From: Actinoallomurus iriomotensis
Lineage (GTDB): Bacteria > Actinomycetota > Actinomycetes > Streptosporangiales > Streptosporangiaceae
DNA length: 64,000 bases
Assembly: GCF_030269445.1 (NCBI RefSeq)
Contig: NZ_BSTJ01000009.1
Coordinates: 372,001-436,000 of the forward strand
Direction: 5' to 3'
Positions within the stretch are counted from its first letter, which is position 1, and each line of letters opens with the position of its first letter. The notes beneath the pieces were generated by a model that saw only the letters and a list, made by a program, of their open reading frames with translations, was not told where the DNA came from and searched no databases. Shown in pieces: positions 17,007-25,556 of this stretch. Both the position numbers and the translations under genes were made by a program.

Positions 17007-17393
17007 ATGGTACGACTTACTGCCGTCGATCCGATCGATGCTCCCGAAGCTGCCGGAGGATACACACAGGCGCTGTCAGTCGAAGCAGGCTCTCGTCTGT
17101 TGTTCATCAGCGGCCAGATCCCGGAGACGCGTGAAGGCGAGGTCCCGCAGGAATTCGAGGGCCAGTGCCGACTCGTCTGGACCAACATCCTCGCCGCACT
17201 CCGCGAAGCCAATCTTGATGTGTCCAACCTGGTGAAAGTAACGACCTTTTTGTCCGACCGCCGCTATGCGGACATCAACTCACGAGTACGGCGCGAGATC
17301 CTCGGTGAGCACCGCCCCGCTCTCACCGTGATCATCGCGGAGATCTACGACAGCCAGTGGCTCCTCGAAATCGAAGCGATCGCCGCTGGGTGA
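17007..17393 (+). CDS. RidA/YjgF/UK114 family protein
   Basis: A 128-residue protein from ATG 17007. Family landmarks are LFISGQIPE, the central ANLDVSNLVKVTTFL strand, the key Arg in EHRPALTVI and a Glu near the C terminus (LLEIEAIA). RidA proteins hydrolyse reactive enamine/imine intermediates from PLP enzymes and form trimers in the cytoplasm. The Arg that binds the carboxylate is present, so imine deaminase activity is plausible. It stands alone here. Confidence 0.85.
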   Translation: MVRLTAVDPIDAPEAAGGYTQALSVEAGSRLLFISGQIPETREGEVPQEFEGQCRLVWTNILAALREANLDVSNLVKVTTFLSDRRYADINSRVRREILGEHRPALTVIIAEIYDSQWLLEIEAIAAG

Positions 17394-17422
17394 TCTGGCC
17401 GTCCCCGGGCAACGGACGTCTG

Positions 17423-18019
17423 TCAGTCCGTCGCGGGCAGAAGAAGCCAGCGCGCGAAACACCCCTCATCGCCGAGTTCGGTGTACCACCGAATGCGAAG
17501 CATGTACTCGCCTCGGACCATGGCGAGCATGAGGCCAGGGTCGAGTCCTTGTGACATCGGTGGCCTCGTGACGGGAGGCGGCCTCGGGTTCGTGCGCACC
17601 AGTTCGGCACCGTGCGGCCCCACGCCGTCCATGGCGGCACTGAACAACGCGAGACCGCCGCTGCGTACCTCGACCACGTCACCGGCATCGTCATCGTCGG
17701 CGGGAAAACTGAGCGCGGCCGACAGAAGCGAGTCGTAGTCCGGACCGGAAACCTGGACGACGGCCAGCGCATCGTGCGCGACGGTGAAGACCTCAAGCCA
17801 TCCTTCGTCACCGACGACGCCGTCTGTGCCTATGAGCGCTGCGCGCCCTGGCCCCACCGGCACACTCGTTACTTCCCACCCGAGGTGACAGAGCGCCGCG
17901 TAGGCGTCTTCGTCAGTGCCGCCGCGCCAGTGCTCGCGCAGCGGCGCGTCCATCGCCAGAAACGGCTCACCGTTGGTCCAGATCCGACCGACGTGCGTCC
18001 ACGACAACGTCACAGCCAA
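17423..18019 (-). CDS. Imm21-like immunity protein (tentative)
   Basis: A 198-residue soluble acidic protein. Its layout resembles the Imm21 family of polymorphic-toxin immunity proteins: an early EPFLAMDAPLREHWRGG followed by a DEDAYAALCHLGWEVTSVPVG segment, then a central acidic stretch and a C-terminal YMLRIRWYTE strand. The family match is from memory of motif spacing only. It is on the strand opposite the RidA gene, 1.8 kb from the papain-fold toxin-like gene. No function is proven. Confidence 0.45.
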   Translation of the reverse strand: MAVTLSWTHVGRIWTNGEPFLAMDAPLREHWRGGTDEDAYAALCHLGWEVTSVPVGPGRAALIGTDGVVGDEGWLEVFTVAHDALAVVQVSGPDYDSLLSAALSFPADDDDAGDVVEVRSGGLALFSAAMDGVGPHGAELVRTNPRPPPVTRPPMSQGLDPGLMLAMVRGEYMLRIRWYTELGDEGCFARWLLLPATD

Positions 18020-18060
18020 CCAGTATGAAGTGTCGGCGTGATGAGCCCAGTCTCATGGGA

Positions 18061-18990
18061 TCAGACGGTGAGGACGAGCTTGCCCTGGAGGTGACCGCCG
18101 TCGAGCAGCCGGTGCGCGTCGGCGATGCGCTCGAACGGGAACGTCTCCTGCACGTGGACCCGGAGCCTGCCCTGTTCGACGAGCCCGACGAGACCTCGCA
18201 GGGCGACTGGATCGGGGGCGACCGCGATGCCGCTGAAGCGCATGCCGGCCGCCTCGTACCTGGCGGCTAGCTCCAAATCCTCCTCGGCGACCGCCGTCAC
18301 CAGGTGACCGCCTGGGCGGAGCACTTCGAGCGACCGTTCGACGGTGTCGCCGCCGATCGTGTCGAGCACGACGTCGATGTCGCGGACCGCCTCGGTGAAG
18401 TCGACCGTCGTGTAGTCGATCACCTCGTCGGCGCCGAACCCCTCGACGAACTTCCGCTTGCTCCCGCTGGCGGTCGCGATCACGTGCGCGCCGAGCGCTT
18501 TCGCGATCTGGATCGCGACGTGACCGACCCCGCCACCGCCGCCGTGGACCAGGACCCGGTCGCCCTCGGTCACGCCGCCGAGGTCGACGAGGCCCTGCCA
18601 CGCCGTCAGCCCGACGACCGGCAGTGCCGACGCCTCGACGTGCGAGAGCGACGCCGGCTTGTGTGCCAGGTGCAACGCCGGCGCCGACACGACCTCGGCG
18701 TACGCGCTCGCCGCCCGCGGGAACAGCGGCATCCCGAACACCTCGTCGCCGGGCCTGAACCGCCACGTCTGCGGCGCCTCCTCGACCACGCCGCTGATGT
18801 CCCAGCCGAGGATGAACGGCGGCTTGCCGATCAGCGGGAACTCGCCGGCGCGCAGGCGCGCCTCCAGCGGGTTCAGGCCGATCGCCTTGACGCGAACGAG
18901 AACCTCGGTCGGGAGGGGCTGGGGCTCGGGCGCGTCCACGATGGTGAGCACCTCGGGACCGCCGAGCGTCTGCTGGGTGATGACTCGCAT
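18061..18990 (-). CDS. NADP-dependent quinone-oxidoreductase-like MDR protein (zinc-independent)
   Basis: A 309-residue medium-chain reductase. It has an N-terminal GroES-like domain (VRVKAIGLNPLEARLR), a Rossmann motif (VLVHGGGGGVGHVAIQIA) with NADP-binding downstream, and a final HLQGKLVLTV strand. The zinc ligands of true alcohol dehydrogenases are absent, as in QOR/zeta-crystallin enzymes that reduce quinones or enones. It is divergent from a HxlR-type regulator 72 bp away, the usual pairing for electrophile-inducible oxidoreductases. Confidence 0.87.
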   Translation of the reverse strand: MRVITQQTLGGPEVLTIVDAPEPQPLPTEVLVRVKAIGLNPLEARLRAGEFPLIGKPPFILGWDISGVVEEAPQTWRFRPGDEVFGMPLFPRAASAYAEVVSAPALHLAHKPASLSHVEASALPVVGLTAWQGLVDLGGVTEGDRVLVHGGGGGVGHVAIQIAKALGAHVIATASGSKRKFVEGFGADEVIDYTTVDFTEAVRDIDVVLDTIGGDTVERSLEVLRPGGHLVTAVAEEDLELAARYEAAGMRFSGIAVAPDPVALRGLVGLVEQGRLRVHVQETFPFERIADAHRLLDGGHLQGKLVLTV

Positions 18991-19062
18991 GGCTCTCCTG
19001 GCTTTGGAGGGGGAGAGACCAGGCTATTTTTCCGATAGGAACCGCCAGGTACCTTTGGCGCC

Positions 19063-19443
19063 ATGAGCAGTTTCGGTCCCGGTGGTCCCTTTCTCGCCGA
19101 CTGTCCGGCGCGTCTGACGGTCGAGCTGATCGCCGACAAGTGGACGGTGGTCGTGCTCTACGGCCTCAGCAAGGGCCCGGTGCGCCATGGCGAGCTGATC
19201 GAGCTGATCGGCGGTATCTCCCGCAAGATGCTCACCCAGACGCTCCGACGGCTGGAGGCGCACGGACTCATCCGCCGCCACGCCTACGCCGAGGTGCCGC
19301 CCCGTGTCGAGTACGAGCTCACCCCGCTCGGAGCGACGCTGATCGATCCGATCCACACGCTGACCGAGTGGGCGAGGACGAACGGCGACGCAGTGCTCGA
19401 CGCGCTCGACGCCGATCCCGAGCCGGCCGCCCGCGGCGACTGA
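19063..19443 (+). CDS. HxlR family transcriptional regulator
   Basis: A 126-residue winged-helix protein of the HxlR type (KWTVVVLYGLSKGPVRHGEL, then SRKMLTQTLRRLEAHGLI). A Cys at about position 14 (FLADCPAR) is the conserved residue that senses thiol-reactive electrophiles in HypR/QorR-like members. It is divergent from the quinone-oxidoreductase-like gene, which it probably controls. Confidence 0.87.
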   Translation: MSSFGPGGPFLADCPARLTVELIADKWTVVVLYGLSKGPVRHGELIELIGGISRKMLTQTLRRLEAHGLIRRHAYAEVPPRVEYELTPLGATLIDPIHTLTEWARTNGDAVLDALDADPEPAARGD

Positions 19444-19753
19444 GGCTTCCGACCTTACGGCTGGCCGGTTCTCCGCGAGCCTGGCAAGTTGCGCCGCGTG
19501 TCTGACGCCCGCATACTGCGGTGTGTCAGAGCCGACCACGGAGGTACAGCGATAATTATCAAGGCCGTCCACGCCGCCGCGTCATCCGTGCGATTCGCCT
19601 GAGCCTGGATCTTCTTTCACCCGCCCGGTCTGGAGCAACAGCCCATAGGAGAGGCTGAGCGCAGGCGTATACGGGTTGCTTCAGGGCCTTCGCGCGCGGG
19701 ACGCCGCGGCTGCAGCGTTCAATCGTCGCAGCTCCGCGTGGAGGCCTTCTTTC
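19444..19753. other. Intergenic region without supportable gene
   Basis: About 310 bases between the HxlR gene and the MFS gene. I see no coding frame with family resemblance. The one notable element is a perfect AT-rich palindrome, GATAATTATC, at 19551-19560, which may belong to the promoter of the MFS gene at 19754. Confidence 0.4.
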
Positions 19754-21007
19754 ATGCCTGTTTTCTCGGGTGGCCGCCGTATCCCGGCGCACCCGGTTCG
19801 TCCTTCGTTCCGTGATCCGCGCTTCGCCCTCCTGCTGGTCGGCCAGTCGGTCGGCTGGGTCTGCAGCTGGGCGGCGTCCCTTGTCCTGTGGGGATTCGCC
19901 GCCTACCACTTCGGCGCCGACCCGGCGGGCATCTCGCTCACGGCTCTGTGCTGGTCGGGTCCGCCCGTAGTCCTCACCGCGTTCACCGGCGGTCTCACCG
20001 ACCGGTTCGGCCCGCGGACCATGCTGATCATCGGCTACACATGCTCCGCCGGCACGTCGCTGGGGATGTCCGTCTCGGGATCGCTGACGTCCCTGGACAT
20101 CATGGCACTCGCCTGCGGTGCCGCCCGGTCACTGTGCAGCCCCGCGAGCAGCGCGCTGCCGACACGAATCGTCGAGTCCGATGACCTGCTCGCCGCCAAC
20201 TCCCTCCTCGGCGTCACCGCCTCGATCGGGCAGGTAGCAGGACCGCTGGCGGCCAGCGTCCTCATGGCCACCGCGGGATTCCGGATCGCGTTCACCGCCG
20301 ACGCCATCATGTACCTGGTGGGCGCTCTGGTCCTCATTCCGCTTCCGGTTCTCCCGCTGCCGGAGGAGCCGAGGAATGCCGGGGCAATGGTCACCAGGCG
20401 TCCGGCGTACGGGCTGTCGTGGTTCCGCACCGCCACGGCGGGCGCGGTCGCGGTAGCCCGGGAGCCGCGACTGCGCGCCATCGCGCTGGCGCGGATGGGG
20501 GTGGGCTTCACATCCGGGGCGTTCCTGGTCATCGAGCCGCTTTACACACGGCACGTGCTGCACCAGCCGTCGTCCCAGTTCGCACGGTTCGAGGCGGCGA
20601 TCGGGATCGGAGCGGTCGTGACAGGGCTGCTGCTCCCGGTCATTCGCCGCCGAGCACCGGGGATCCGGTCGCCAATGTGGCTCCTGACGGCAGGAGCGGT
20701 CAGCTGCGGGCTGGCGGCGGCGCTGTTCACGGGCACGCCGTGGGTTCTCGTTGCCTACCTGGGTGCGTTCGTCTGGGGTGTCTGCGGCACCGTGTTCTAC
20801 GCGGTCGCGGCCACAACCTTGCAGCGGCTCGCCCCCGTGGGGAAATTGGGCCGGGTCTCGGGTGTGATCTCCACGGCCGAATCCACAACGGAGAGCCTCA
20901 GCATGCCGGCGGCGGGCGCACTCGTGGCCGTCGTCGGCCTTCAGCCGGGCGCGCTCATCTTGGCAGCGGTAGCCGTCGCGGCCGGGGCGGTGTGCCTGCT
21001 GAGATAG
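19754..21007 (+). CDS. MFS transporter
   Basis: From ATG 19754 the product has 417 residues with about 12 hydrophobic segments. A motif A-like loop (GLTDRFGPRTM) follows helix 2, and RIVESDDLLAANSLLG precedes helix 5. This is typical of the MFS group related to enterobactin exporter EntS and macrolide exporters. Substrate unknown, most likely export of a small hydrophobic or siderophore-like compound. It is the last recognisable gene before the tRNA-Gly array. Confidence 0.8.
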   Translation: MPVFSGGRRIPAHPVRPSFRDPRFALLLVGQSVGWVCSWAASLVLWGFAAYHFGADPAGISLTALCWSGPPVVLTAFTGGLTDRFGPRTMLIIGYTCSAGTSLGMSVSGSLTSLDIMALACGAARSLCSPASSALPTRIVESDDLLAANSLLGVTASIGQVAGPLAASVLMATAGFRIAFTADAIMYLVGALVLIPLPVLPLPEEPRNAGAMVTRRPAYGLSWFRTATAGAVAVAREPRLRAIALARMGVGFTSGAFLVIEPLYTRHVLHQPSSQFARFEAAIGIGAVVTGLLLPVIRRRAPGIRSPMWLLTAGAVSCGLAAALFTGTPWVLVAYLGAFVWGVCGTVFYAVAATTLQRLAPVGKLGRVSGVISTAESTTESLSMPAAGALVAVVGLQPGALILAAVAVAAGAVCLLR

Positions 21008-21551
21008 TCGGAAACTCGACTACGCGCTCGTGTCCGGTCTCTACGCGCTGCCGGGCATGAGCGCGCCACCCGCTGAAGGCTCCTGCGTCACCTGGGTCAA
21101 CGAGGCCGAAGCGGCGTAGTCGATTCCGACGGCACAGGGGCCGTAAGCGGTGACATGCGGCGGCTACGCGCCAGACAGAGCGTCGAATTTACACGGGGCG
21201 GCGGCTCGTACACTTGCCCGCGATCGGGCGTGCTTCCCAGCTCGCCACGGTTAGCCCGATGGGAACCGCCGCAGGGGCTCCGTGCCAAATCCGGCACGGC
21301 CTGGTGACTTCATGGGGTTCAGCGGGCCCCGACTCGTCTCGCCTTTCGCGCCAGCCGACCGGCGTTCCTTCTGGTACTAGCCACCCAGCGTCGGCGTGGC
21401 CTCTTATCCCCTGCCCTTCCGTGCGCTCTTGACCTGCCGCGTCCGGAATTCGCATTCTGGCCGCACATGGGTGGCTCCCGGACTGATGCGGTATCTGGAG
21501 TGGTGGCTAAGCGGTCAGATCAAGCTATGAATCGGCCTATTGCCAAGCGCA
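21008..21551. other. Gene-free stretch at the left edge of the tRNA-Gly array
   Basis: No open frame here resembles a protein and composition is more mixed than in the flanking genes. This may be the degraded left end of the first cassette. I found no copy of the tRNA-derived core in it. Confidence 0.4.
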
Positions 21552-21684
21552 CAGATGGTCTGCTTGGCTTCGCCTGGGACGTCGACGGGGGGATGGCCCA
21601 GCTTCCACCTCAACCAGTGACCACCCTGGCTTGCGCGCCGTGAGCGAGCCGTCCCCGAGTCGGAGTGCCCCCGCCGGAGGCAAG
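21552..21684. repeat. Cassette-internal repeat A, copy 0
   Basis: About 130 bp related to copies at 26699, 28700, 30194 and 31972. Shared landmarks are CTGGGAC, a GGATGRCCC-like box, GCTTCCACCTCAACCA and the terminal CCCCCGCCGGAGGC. This copy precedes a methyltransferase gene. Function unknown. Confidence 0.6.
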
Positions 21685-21813
21685 TAGTAAGAGTTCCTCG
21701 ACATGAGCGGCGCTGCCGTCCCGATCGCGGGGTTCCACCTCGAGCTGGACCCCGTGCTCCGCGAAGCCGAATATCTGGGTGACGCGCAAGAAGAGTCTGT
21801 CTACGGTGACGGC

Positions 21814-22563
21814 GTGAATCCGGCTGACTTCTACACGGGTATCGTCGCGGAGCTGTACGGGCCGCTGAAGTCTTTCTCTCAGGATCCCGAACCGTATGCG
21901 GCCTTCATCGAGCAAGTCGGCGCCCCGGCGCTGGAGTTGGGCTGCGGGGACGGTGATCCCCTGCTGGAGTTGCGTCGGCGCGGCCTGGAGGTCGAGGGCG
22001 TCGACTCCTCCGCCGACATGCTGGAGCGCCTCGGTCGCCGGGCGCACGAACAAGGGATCACGGCCACGGTGTTTCACCAGCGCATGGAGGCGTTGGAACT
22101 GCCCCGTCGCTATCGGGCGATCTTTTTGGCCGGACCGACCTTTACCCTGCTGCCAGACGACGTCGCCGCGCTGGCCTGCCTTCGTGGGATCCGGGCTCAC
22201 CTGGCTGAGGGCGGCGCCGCCCTGGTGCCCCTGTTCGTCCCCTCTCCGACTCCGGCCGAGCAGATCGGCCGAGTCCGCACGGCGTTCGCAGCTGACGGTG
22301 CCGAGCTTCGGGTGTCCGTCGTCGCGGAGGAACGTGATGAGGTTGCGCGGACGCAGACGACGCTGCTGCGCTACGAACGCCACCGCGGCGCAGACCGCTC
22401 CGTCGCCGAGCGCCCATGGGTCCTGCACTGGTACTCCCGCTCCGGATTCGAGGCGCTGGCCGCATCCGCCGGCCTGACCGTGACCGCGGTCACCGATGAC
22501 CACGGAAACCCTGCTCCTATCAGTGCCACCGACCTGAACTTCCGTCTTCGAACCACCGCCTGA
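21814..22563 (+). CDS. Class I SAM-dependent methyltransferase
   Basis: The start at GTG 21814 (N-PADFYTGIVAELYGPL) matches the usual N terminus of this family; an upstream ATG at 21703 would add 37 residues that look non-native. The product of about 249 residues has the SAM motif I ALELGCGDGDPLLEL, motif II VEGVDSSADML and a FLAGPTFTLLPD segment corresponding to post-motif II. It methylates an unknown small molecule or protein. It is cargo of the first cassette, between repeat A and a duplicate of the tRNA-Gly flank. Confidence 0.8.
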   Translation: MNPADFYTGIVAELYGPLKSFSQDPEPYAAFIEQVGAPALELGCGDGDPLLELRRRGLEVEGVDSSADMLERLGRRAHEQGITATVFHQRMEALELPRRYRAIFLAGPTFTLLPDDVAALACLRGIRAHLAEGGAALVPLFVPSPTPAEQIGRVRTAFAADGAELRVSVVAEERDEVARTQTTLLRYERHRGADRSVAERPWVLHWYSRSGFEALAASAGLTVTAVTDDHGNPAPISATDLNFRLRTTA

Positions 22564-22671
22564 CCGTCCTTACAAGGACGCGCGGAAGTGGGGGAAGACA
22601 GCTGGCGGCCCTCCGCGCCTGACGCAGCGGCAGCGCGGGCGCGACGATGCGCTGAAGATCCTTCACGGCAG

Positions 22672-22872
22672 CGATTCGTGGGGGCGAAGCCCCTCACATC
22701 GGGGGTTCCAGGGGGTCGCCCCGCCTGGGCCAACACGAGCGGGTGACGGGAATCGAACCCGCACTACCGCTTGGGAAACGTAGGGATCTCGGCCGTCACG
22801 GGCGCTGACCTGGGCATCGGTGTGCTCGTGAGTGACCGGCGTTGACCCTTGATCACCGGGGCTAATGGCACG
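22672..22872. repeat. att junction a: tRNA-Gly flank + core + P' arm
   Basis: 22672-22738 matches the terminator-like sequence downstream of the real tRNA-Gly. 22739-22777 is the tRNA 3' core with one base missing (CTACCGCTTGGG). An 83-base spacer and one arm repeat (GCTAATGGCACG, 22861-22872) follow. This is a B-core-P' junction. Confidence 0.7.
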
Positions 22873-22939
22873 ACGATCACTCGGCTGCAAGTTCTGCGAT
22901 GATGAGAGCGCTACGTACCTTCGCCCGCGAGGTGATCGT

Positions 22940-23821
22940 TTGAGGAAGGTGGCACTGCGTCCTCACGCACTGTTGCCTCGGCAGTACGACGAACGAAAAG
23001 TCCTGGCCACTACCGTGGACGCATGGGGCAGAGCCCTTTGGTTGCTCTGCCTCGACGCGGACGTCATAACGTCTTCGCGCGGAGAAACTCGATCTTGGCC
23101 ACGGAACTACCCCTATGACGCGCTCCTCGTCACCAGCGATGCAGGGAGTGTGCGAGAACGTGTGCTGCGTGATGTGATTTTGCGGCCCCAGCACATAGAC
23201 GCTCTGCCCAATGGCAGGCTCATCTTGCAGAGCCATGGTGCAGTGGGAGAACGGAACGCGCAGATATTCGGGGATGACGGCCGACCGCGACGCAGCTTTG
23301 TCATGGGCCGTGCCATCGAGTTCATGATGGCTGATCGACAGAACAACCTGTGGAGCGCCTACTTCGACGAGGGGGTCTACTCCGACCCGATCAGCGCCGC
23401 AGGTCTGGTCCGCTGGGACAGCGATGGCGACCAGACATGGAGCTACTCGTCGCCACAGGGGGTGGAATACATTGACACCGTCTACACCTTCAACGTTGCC
23501 GAAAACGTCGCCTGGGCCATCTACTACCCCACGTTCCCGCTCCTCGAAGTGCACGCCGATGGGCATTTCCACCTGCGAAAGAACACCGTGGAACCTAGAG
23601 GCATGGCCGTCCGCGGCAGCGAGGCACTTATGCTCGGCTACGGCTCGCGGCTGCGCTACTGCGAGATGACCGACCGCGAAGCCACCGTGGTCGGGGAAGC
23701 GGAAGTCACCATGCCCGACGGAACCCCACTCAAGCGGTACGCGCGACCCGTCGGGCGAGGAGGAAGCCTCTACCTGCGCGGCGATACTTCCGTCAGACAA
23801 TGGTACGTACTGGCCATGTAG
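22940..23821 (+). CDS. Hypothetical propeller-like cargo protein
   Basis: The frame is open from an ATG at 22865, but that ATG is the TAATGGCACGA of the arm repeat. A TTG at 22940 or GTG at 22949 behind GCGAGGTGATCG is likelier. The product of about 293 residues has repeated strand motifs (DALPNGRLILQSHG, MMADRQNNLWSAYFDEG, EVHADGHFHLRK), suggesting a beta-propeller, with no signal peptide. Function unknown. It is the only intact gene of the cassette that still carries the integrase remnant. Base composition is lower in GC than the backbone. Confidence 0.6.
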   Translation: MRKVALRPHALLPRQYDERKVLATTVDAWGRALWLLCLDADVITSSRGETRSWPRNYPYDALLVTSDAGSVRERVLRDVILRPQHIDALPNGRLILQSHGAVGERNAQIFGDDGRPRRSFVMGRAIEFMMADRQNNLWSAYFDEGVYSDPISAAGLVRWDSDGDQTWSYSSPQGVEYIDTVYTFNVAENVAWAIYYPTFPLLEVHADGHFHLRKNTVEPRGMAVRGSEALMLGYGSRLRYCEMTDREATVVGEAEVTMPDGTPLKRYARPVGRGGSLYLRGDTSVRQWYVLAM

Positions 23822-23854
23822 GGCCGATTCGACGTACCTCATGCCGTGCTGACG

Positions 23855-24226
23855 ACAGGAAGGCACGAAGCGTGAGGACGACGCGCTGGTCTTCGCCGGG
23901 ATCAAGGGCGGACCGCTCCGGCGGAGCAACTTCAACAAGCTGACTCGCTGGGTCGACGTCGTCCGCACGATGGGCGTTCCCGGCCTGCACTTCCATGACC
24001 TTCGGCACGCCGGCAACACCCTCGCCGCCGACATGGGCGTCTCGCTGCGGACTCTGATGGCGCGCATGGGTCATGACAACGAGCGGGCGGCGCTGATCTA
24101 CCAGCACGCGTCGAACCAGGCGGACCGGAAGATCGCCGAGGGCTCGACGCGTTGCTCAGGACAGCACGCGACGAGGACGACCCAGATGACGACGGGACCG
24201 CCGGCAGCCTGGTCTCCGTGGCCTAA
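23855..24226 (+). pseudogene. Tyrosine integrase, C-terminal remnant with frameshift
   Basis: The C-terminal catalytic half of a phage/AICE-type tyrosine recombinase: ALVFAGIKGGPLRRSNF, then HFHDLRHAGNTLAADMG (the H-x-x-R-H box), ARMGHDN and the nucleophile Tyr in ALIYQHAS. The N-terminal domain is missing. Just after RKIAEG the frame shifts by one base. In the other frame the normal tail LDALLRTARDEDDPDDDG can be read, stopping at TAA 24224-24226. That stop lies inside the left arm repeat of the adjacent attP-like site. The remnant cannot make an active enzyme. Confidence 0.85.
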
Positions 24227-24450
24227 TGGCACGCTAATGGCACGGCGGGCGGAAAACCGCCTCGACAGCAAAGAGGCCCAGTGCCGGGATCATCTCCCTG
24301 ACCTGGGCCTTCGGCGTGTGGAGCAGAATCGAACCCGCACTACCAGCTTGGGAATCGTCTGGTTCCGAGCCGTCACGGGCGCTGACCTGGACTTCGACAT
24401 GACCACGAGTGACCGCTGTTCACCGTGGCTAATGGCTCGTTAATGGCCCG
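24222..24450. repeat. attP-like site b: P arm + core + P' arm
   Basis: Two GCTAATGGCAC-type repeats (24222-24244), a 29-bp core GAATCGAACCC...CTTGGGAA (24326-24354) identical to the tRNA-Gly 3' segment, and two further arm repeats (24428-24450, slightly diverged). Unlike the other junctions, its left side is integrase-proximal DNA rather than tRNA flank. It therefore preserves the symmetric phage-type site. Confidence 0.75.
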
Positions 24451-24467
24451 GACGGCCGAACCTGGAC

Positions 24468-24610
24468 CCGGCCGACGGACCATTCTAATCCGTAGATACC
24501 CAAACGCTCTCCGAAGCCGTTCGGATCCGTCCGCAGGCTCGGCTGACGTCGTCTCGGTCGTCCAGATCCGTACGGCTCCACTCAAGATCGTTCGTCCCGG
24601 TGGCTCCCGC
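24468..24610. repeat. Cassette-internal repeat C, copy 1
   Basis: About 140 bp that aligns by eye with 28003-28150 (shared CAAACG-TCTCCGA, GTTCGGATC, TCCGCA, CCGTACGGCT, TCAAGATCGT and GGCTCCCG). Both copies lie directly inside a P' arm, so they mark a shared ancestral element end. No coding sense was seen. Confidence 0.6.
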
Positions 24611-24735
24611 TGTGGCTCCCGGGAGCCACCGCCGCGCACCAGTCCCAAAGCCGAGCACACCAGGGCCGACGACGGACGGGAAGATCAGGCCTAGGGAGCC
24701 CACTGGGATTGGGGCACAGCTGACAGACTGGCCTG

Positions 24736-25329
24736 ATGTACGAGCCGAACATGCGGATCCTGCGACCGTCGCGCCGGAAACTGCGCCCCGGGGATGTGTT
24801 CGCGCTGAAGCCCGACGAGTGCTACCTGTTCGGCCGGGTGATTTACACGGATATGCCCGCCGGCCCGATGGGGCCAGGCTCCAACCTCATCTACCTCTAC
24901 GACGCCAGAGCCAACACCGAGACGCCGGACCTGTCCGCGCTGGTCACTGATCGGCTCCTCATCCCGCCGCAGATCATCAACAGGCTGCCTTGGTCGCGGG
25001 GGTATCTGATGACCGTGCATCACGCCGATCTCCAGCCTGGCGACGTGCTCCTCGATCACTGCTTCTTCGACTCGGCGCGCCGCCGGCACGTCGGCCTGGA
25101 CGGCAAACCCCGCGACGCTGGCTTCGAACCGTGCGGGCGCTGGGGCCTCAACAGCTTCGCCAGCCTCGACGAGCCGAGCTCTCGGGATCCCCCTGGCACC
25201 CGACTGAGCAAGCAAAGCCGCCTTAGCGGACCCGGCCGCAGCCGAACACGCGGAACCATCACGGAACGGGCGACCCGATCGTGCTGGGTGGGGCCGTCCG
25301 TACGCGGTCAACGGCTCGGCGCTAAGTGA
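24736..25329 (+). CDS. Imm26-like immunity protein, C-terminal frameshift
   Basis: The first ~145 residues resemble Imm26-type immunity proteins: RPSRRKLRPGDVFALK, a YLFGRVIY strand and LLDHCFFDSARR, ending GRWGLNSFASLDE. From there the open frame turns Arg/Ser rich. In the +1 frame a natural ending can be read (ALGIPLAPD, stop 25205-25207), so a one-base frameshift near 25170 has replaced the last ~12 residues by an extension of about 50. Imm26 proteins neutralise polymorphic toxins, and no toxin gene is adjacent. It may still fold. ATG 24736 or 24751 can be the start. Confidence 0.6.
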   Translation: MYEPNMRILRPSRRKLRPGDVFALKPDECYLFGRVIYTDMPAGPMGPGSNLIYLYDARANTETPDLSALVTDRLLIPPQIINRLPWSRGYLMTVHHADLQPGDVLLDHCFFDSARRRHVGLDGKPRDAGFEPCGRWGLNSFASLDEPSSRDPPGTRLSKQSRLSGPGRSRTRGTITERATRSCWVGPSVRGQRLGAK

Positions 25330-25339
25330 CCTGGTCACT
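25325..25339. promoter_or_regulatory. Perfect inverted repeat
   Basis: AGTGACC-T-GGTCACT, a 7-bp perfect inverted repeat in the non-coding stretch between two cassette genes. It is a possible regulator or recombinase binding site. The rest of 25340-25556 holds nothing I recognise. Confidence 0.35.
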
Positions 25340-25556
25340 CCACATGATCGAGTGGGAGTTCAGCCCGTCTGCAATCTGGTCGCTGTCCTAGATTGTCTCT
25401 CCTCGAGGCACCCACGGATTTACAGGACGCCATGGATCCCGGCGGCATTTCCCCGCTGACCTGCACGGCATCCCGGCCAGCGCCCCCGCTGCCGTCGATG
25501 CGTTCCGCATATGTTCCGGATCTTGAAACAGGCGCCCAGGGCCTGTCCGTGTCGAT

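Noticed and set aside
21189-21455. 88-residue minus-strand frame in the gene-free left edge of the array
   Set aside because: No ribosome site, no family resemblance and biased composition; insufficient to call a gene.
22663-22890. Open frames running through the att junctions on the minus strand, with peptides such as VVRVRFPSPAR
   Set aside because: They are translations of the tRNA-Gly 3' end and its flank, recur at every junction and have no start or ribosome site of their own.
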